The position numbers and the translations under genes are program-made. Below the pieces are notes generated by a model. It was not told where the DNA came from. It did not search any database and worked only from the letters and a program-made list of their open reading frames with translations. This document shows positions 6,606 through 9,016 of a stretch of DNA of 9,016 nucleotides, piece after piece. Position 1 is the stretch's first letter; the number at the start of each line of letters is the position of its first letter. The stretch covers positions 1-9,016 of the forward strand of contig CAJBHN010000323.1 in NCBI GenBank assembly GCA_903952805.1. The letters are read 5' to 3'. The DNA comes from an uncultured Myxococcales bacterium (GTDB lineage: Bacteria > Myxococcota > UBA727 > VGSZ01).

Positions 6606-6610
6606 GGAGA
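6606..6610 (+). promoter_or_regulatory. Ribosome binding site supporting the desaturase start at 6615
   Basis: GGAGA precedes the ATG at 6615 by four bases. The upstream in-frame ATGs at 6507 and 6528 have no comparable site. Third-position G/C between 6507 and 6614 is lower than in the gene body. A longer N-terminus is not excluded. Confidence 0.5.
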
Positions 6611-6614
6611 CGGC

Positions 6615-7406
6615 ATGTACTACGCCCTCTGCTTCCTTGTGTTCTTTGTTGCCTACGCCCTCACCATCGTGACGACGAGCGTTGGCTACCACCGCGGCCT
6701 GACTCATGGCGCCGTCACCCTGCACCCGCGGCTGCGCCGCTTCTTGATGGACTACGGCATGTGGCTGATCGGCATCGACGCCGCGGCCTGGATCTGCATG
6801 CACCGCTTGCACCATCAGCATTCCGACACCAAAGACGATCCCCACTCGCCGTTGAACGTCGGCTTCCTCGGCATGTTTGGCGCCCAGCTGGCTGGCTACG
6901 ATCGCTCCCTGGCCGGTTTGAAGGCCGGAGCCGAGCCCTACGCCACCATCGGCCATGACGTGCATCTGAGCTGGCCCAATCGCTCGGGCCTGTGGGGGCT
7001 GCCGTACCTGCTGCACGCCGCCATCGCGGTGGCCGTCGGCGTCCAATGGGGTTGGTTGATGGGCGTGGCCCTGTTCGCCGGCATGATGAGCCACGCCGTG
7101 CAGGGAGCCTGCATCAACGCCCTCGGGCACGCCGTCGGCGGCCGCAACTTCGACCTGCCCGACAACTCCCGCAACAACACCTTTGCCGCCTGGGCCGTGC
7201 TCGGCGAGGGCTATCAGAACAACCACCACCGCTACCCCGCGTCAGCGCGCTTCTCCTACCGTCCCTCCGAGGTCGATATGGGATGGGGCGTCTGTCGACT
7301 GGGCGAGTTTCTCGGGCTGTTGCGGATCGAGCGATCCACGCTGATGCCCAAGCTCGTGGCGGTCGAAGCGGCTGCCGCTGCTGCAGCTGCCGCCCCTGCT
7401 CAGTAA
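6615..7406 (+). CDS. Membrane fatty-acid (acyl-lipid or acyl-CoA) desaturase, delta-9 type
   Basis: The 263-residue protein carries the three histidine boxes of membrane di-iron desaturases. They are HRGLTH (26-31), HRLHHQHSD (63-71, with H63, H66 and H67) and QNNHH (201-205). Asn168 and His172 in NALGH match the extra metal ligands of stearoyl-CoA desaturases. Hydrophobic segments at about 2-22, 45-60 and 127-160 fit the four-helix family topology. The enzyme would insert a double bond into fatty acyl chains using oxygen and an electron donor, tuning membrane fluidity. Box three has Gln201 where the usual first residue is His. The C-terminus is a run of alanines. The start at 6615 is chosen for its GGAGA site; starts at 6528 or 6507 would add 29 or 36 residues. 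The upstream gap holds a tandem array and palindromes, suggesting its own regulated promoter. Confidence 0.92.
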   Translation: MYYALCFLVFFVAYALTIVTTSVGYHRGLTHGAVTLHPRLRRFLMDYGMWLIGIDAAAWICMHRLHHQHSDTKDDPHSPLNVGFLGMFGAQLAGYDRSLAGLKAGAEPYATIGHDVHLSWPNRSGLWGLPYLLHAAIAVAVGVQWGWLMGVALFAGMMSHAVQGACINALGHAVGGRNFDLPDNSRNNTFAAWAVLGEGYQNNHHRYPASARFSYRPSEVDMGWGVCRLGEFLGLLRIERSTLMPKLVAVEAAAAAAAAAPAQ

Positions 7407-7444
7407 CGCCCCCCAGGCGCGGCCAGGATGTGCCAGAGCACCCA

Positions 7445-7486
7445 GTCGACGTCCTTCGTCGACGACGACGACCCGGTGTATACCGG
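7445..7486. other. Two adjacent small hairpins between desaturase and acyltransferase genes
   Basis: GTCGACG (7445-7451) pairs with CGTCGAC (7457-7463) around a five-base loop. CCGGT (7473-7477) pairs with ACCGG (7482-7486) around four bases. No T-run follows the first, so factor-independent termination is doubtful. The pair sits just upstream of the acyltransferase ribosome site and could affect its translation. Confidence 0.3.
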
Positions 7487-7496
7487 CCTTTCCATC

Positions 7497-7503
7497 GGGG
7501 AGG
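7497..7503 (+). promoter_or_regulatory. Ribosome binding site of the acyltransferase gene
   Basis: GGGGAGG lies four bases before the ATG at 7508 and is the best Shine-Dalgarno match on the plus strand. It fixes the start, although the frame is open back to 6992 inside the desaturase gene. Confidence 0.7.
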
Positions 7504-7507
7504 TCGT

Positions 7508-8617
7508 ATGCCTGCGACGCCAGTGACAGCCTGGAAGAACATCGGCGTCATGCGCGGCATCGGCATCGCCATGGTGGTGCTCAATCACGCCTCGATGGGG
7601 GCGTTTGGTGTGCTGCGGGCGTCACCGGTGCAGCAGCCCGTGTCGTCGCTGGCGGTGCTGGTCGAACTGCTGGTCAAGGGCCTGACGCCGGCGTGCCTGC
7701 CGGTCTTCTTGTTTGCCTCGGGCTATTTCACGGGTCGTTTCTCGTCGACCTGGAAGGCGGCTTCGAGCAACGCCTGGCGGATCGTGCAGGGCTACTGTTT
7801 GTGGTCGATCCCGAGCTTCGCCATCCTCGTCGCGCTGGGCGACCGCGTCGTCGACCGGGACGTGGTGCGCAGCTTCGTCGTCGGGGGACCGTGGCCCTCC
7901 TACTGGTTTTTGATCCTGCTGGTGCAGCTGTCGTTGGTGGCGCCCGTCATCGCCAGGGGCATCACGGCCTGGCCCCGTGCAGCGGTGGCTGTGGTCATCG
8001 TCGTGCAGTGCGGGGCGACGGCGGCTGGCTACGCTGCGGCGGCCGGCGCGCCAGTTGTGCCCAACCACGCCGTCGTCATGCACCTGCACTTCTTTGCCGG
8101 CGGCATGATCTTCTCCTCACGGGCCAGCAGCCTGGTTCCGTTCATCATCGCCCATCGTGCAGCCATCGCCGTCATCGTCTGCGTGCTCGCCGGTGTCAGC
8201 TGTGCAGAGAGCGTGTGGCTCGGCCATGTCCTGGGAGACGGCAGCCCCGCCTCATGGGTGTATGGAGGCGAGCGCTTGAGTCTGCAGTCCTTCGCGGTCG
8301 CGTTCATCGCCTGGCTGGTGACCTTGCCATCGTCGACGATGACGAGGTGGCGCACAAGCCTTGATTGGATCGGGCTGCGCTCGTTGGCGGTGTTGTTGAT
8401 GATGGATCCCTGCGTGTCCTGGTCCACCCGCATCATGTGGCACTTCGAGGACATCATGTTTGGGTCTCAACGCTCCGTGTCGCTGCCACCAGAGTGGATG
8501 ATGAGCGTTGGCCTGCTGCCCGTCTTGTTCGTCGTCGGTCTGGGGGTGCCCATCGCCACGTTTCAGCTGGTCGAACTGGGCTTTGGCAAACGAGTGCGGG
8601 CGTTTCTCTTCAGCTGA
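7508..8617 (+). CDS. Acyltransferase family 3 (AT3) integral membrane protein
   Basis: The 369-residue protein is hydrophobic throughout, with about ten predicted membrane spans. Its first span has the AT3 signature RGIGIAMVVLNH (16-27), where the conserved Arg16 and His27 are expected to be catalytic. The third span carries LFASGYF (68-74), equivalent to the usual FFFLSGF, and PSYWFL (130-135) matches the family's LWFL element. AT3 enzymes such as OafA and WecH move acetyl or other acyl groups across the inner membrane onto sugars, peptidoglycan or lipids. The acceptor here is unknown. The strong GGGGAGG site fixes the start. The neighbours are a desaturase and, further up, a methyltransferase, which fits surface lipid or glycan decoration, but the 101-base gap does not prove co-transcription. 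Confidence 0.88.
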   Translation: MPATPVTAWKNIGVMRGIGIAMVVLNHASMGAFGVLRASPVQQPVSSLAVLVELLVKGLTPACLPVFLFASGYFTGRFSSTWKAASSNAWRIVQGYCLWSIPSFAILVALGDRVVDRDVVRSFVVGGPWPSYWFLILLVQLSLVAPVIARGITAWPRAAVAVVIVVQCGATAAGYAAAAGAPVVPNHAVVMHLHFFAGGMIFSSRASSLVPFIIAHRAAIAVIVCVLAGVSCAESVWLGHVLGDGSPASWVYGGERLSLQSFAVAFIAWLVTLPSSTMTRWRTSLDWIGLRSLAVLLMMDPCVSWSTRIMWHFEDIMFGSQRSVSLPPEWMMSVGLLPVLFVVGLGVPIATFQLVELGFGKRVRAFLFS

Positions 8618-8621
8618 TGCC

Positions 8622-8650
8622 GCTGCTGCTGATGCTGATGCTGATGCTGA
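8622..8650. repeat. GCTGAT hexanucleotide repeat after the acyltransferase stop
   Basis: After GCTGCT (8622-8627), GCTGAT repeats at 8628, 8634 and 8640 with a partial copy at 8646. Another GCTGAT spans the acyltransferase stop codon (8613-8618). It is a simple-sequence tract in a 114-base gap. No terminator hairpin or promoter could be supported in this gap. Confidence 0.8.
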
Positions 8651-8731
8651 CGACGAACAACACCACCGCCATCGCCGTGGCAACAGCATCGGCTGGTGAC
8701 CGCGCTTGTGCCGTCGAGCCATACTGCACCC

Positions 8732-9016
<285 letters not shown>

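Noticed and set aside
6453..7229. 258-codon minus-strand frame opposite the desaturase
   Set aside because: It is antisense to all three histidine boxes; its Gly/Gln/Val/His-rich composition is typical of a shadow frame.

Overview
The window is GC-rich DNA (roughly two thirds G+C by eye) with strong G/C preference at third codon positions and weak or absent Shine-Dalgarno sites at several genes. A diverged WGR-like plus leucine-rich-repeat protein, a secreted glycine-rich repeat protein, alanine- and serine-rich low-complexity tails and TCG microsatellites together suggest a myxobacterium-like (Myxococcota / former Deltaproteobacteria) chromosome. That assignment is an inference from style, not from a marker gene. 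No rRNA, tRNA, CRISPR array, transposase, integrase or phage gene was seen.

Left part (1-4006). A 261-base leader carries a 10-bp tandem repeat. It precedes a secreted or envelope glycine-rich protein (262-1593, +). This gene ends tail to tail, 9 bases away, against a P1-family (DmpA/BapA-like) self-cleaving aminopeptidase (1603-2793, -). Upstream of the peptidase on the same strand, after a 91-base gap, is the WGR-like/LRR protein (2885-4006, -), for which a GTG start with a GGAGG ribosome site is preferred over the longer ATG frame.

Middle (4007-5377). The divergent region between the WGR-like/LRR gene and an alpha/beta hydrolase (4211-5074, +) holds two abutting tandem arrays, about 5 x 11 bp and 6 x 9 bp. 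After the hydrolase, a short minus-strand reading frame (5097-5309) has coding-like base use but no recognised identity. It may be the 3' remnant of a lost gene.

Right part (5378-9016). Four plus-strand genes follow: a zinc-ribbon SAM methyltransferase, a membrane fatty-acid desaturase, an acyltransferase-3 membrane protein, and a small membrane protein cut off by the window end inside a (TCG)17 tract. The first three fit modification of lipids or surface glycans, but each has its own gap and they are not tightly coupled, so a single operon is not shown. The desaturase leader carries a third short tandem array (10 bp, about 6 copies) next to two palindromes.

No clearly new multi-gene system is visible. 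The most distinctive signal is the recurrence of unrelated 9-11 bp tandem arrays, close to one helical turn, in each of the three larger promoter-type gaps. Secondary points are a Q-for-H change in the third histidine box of the desaturase, a roughly 62-residue repeat in the first gene's product, and the WGR-like domain that lacks the W-G-R residues.
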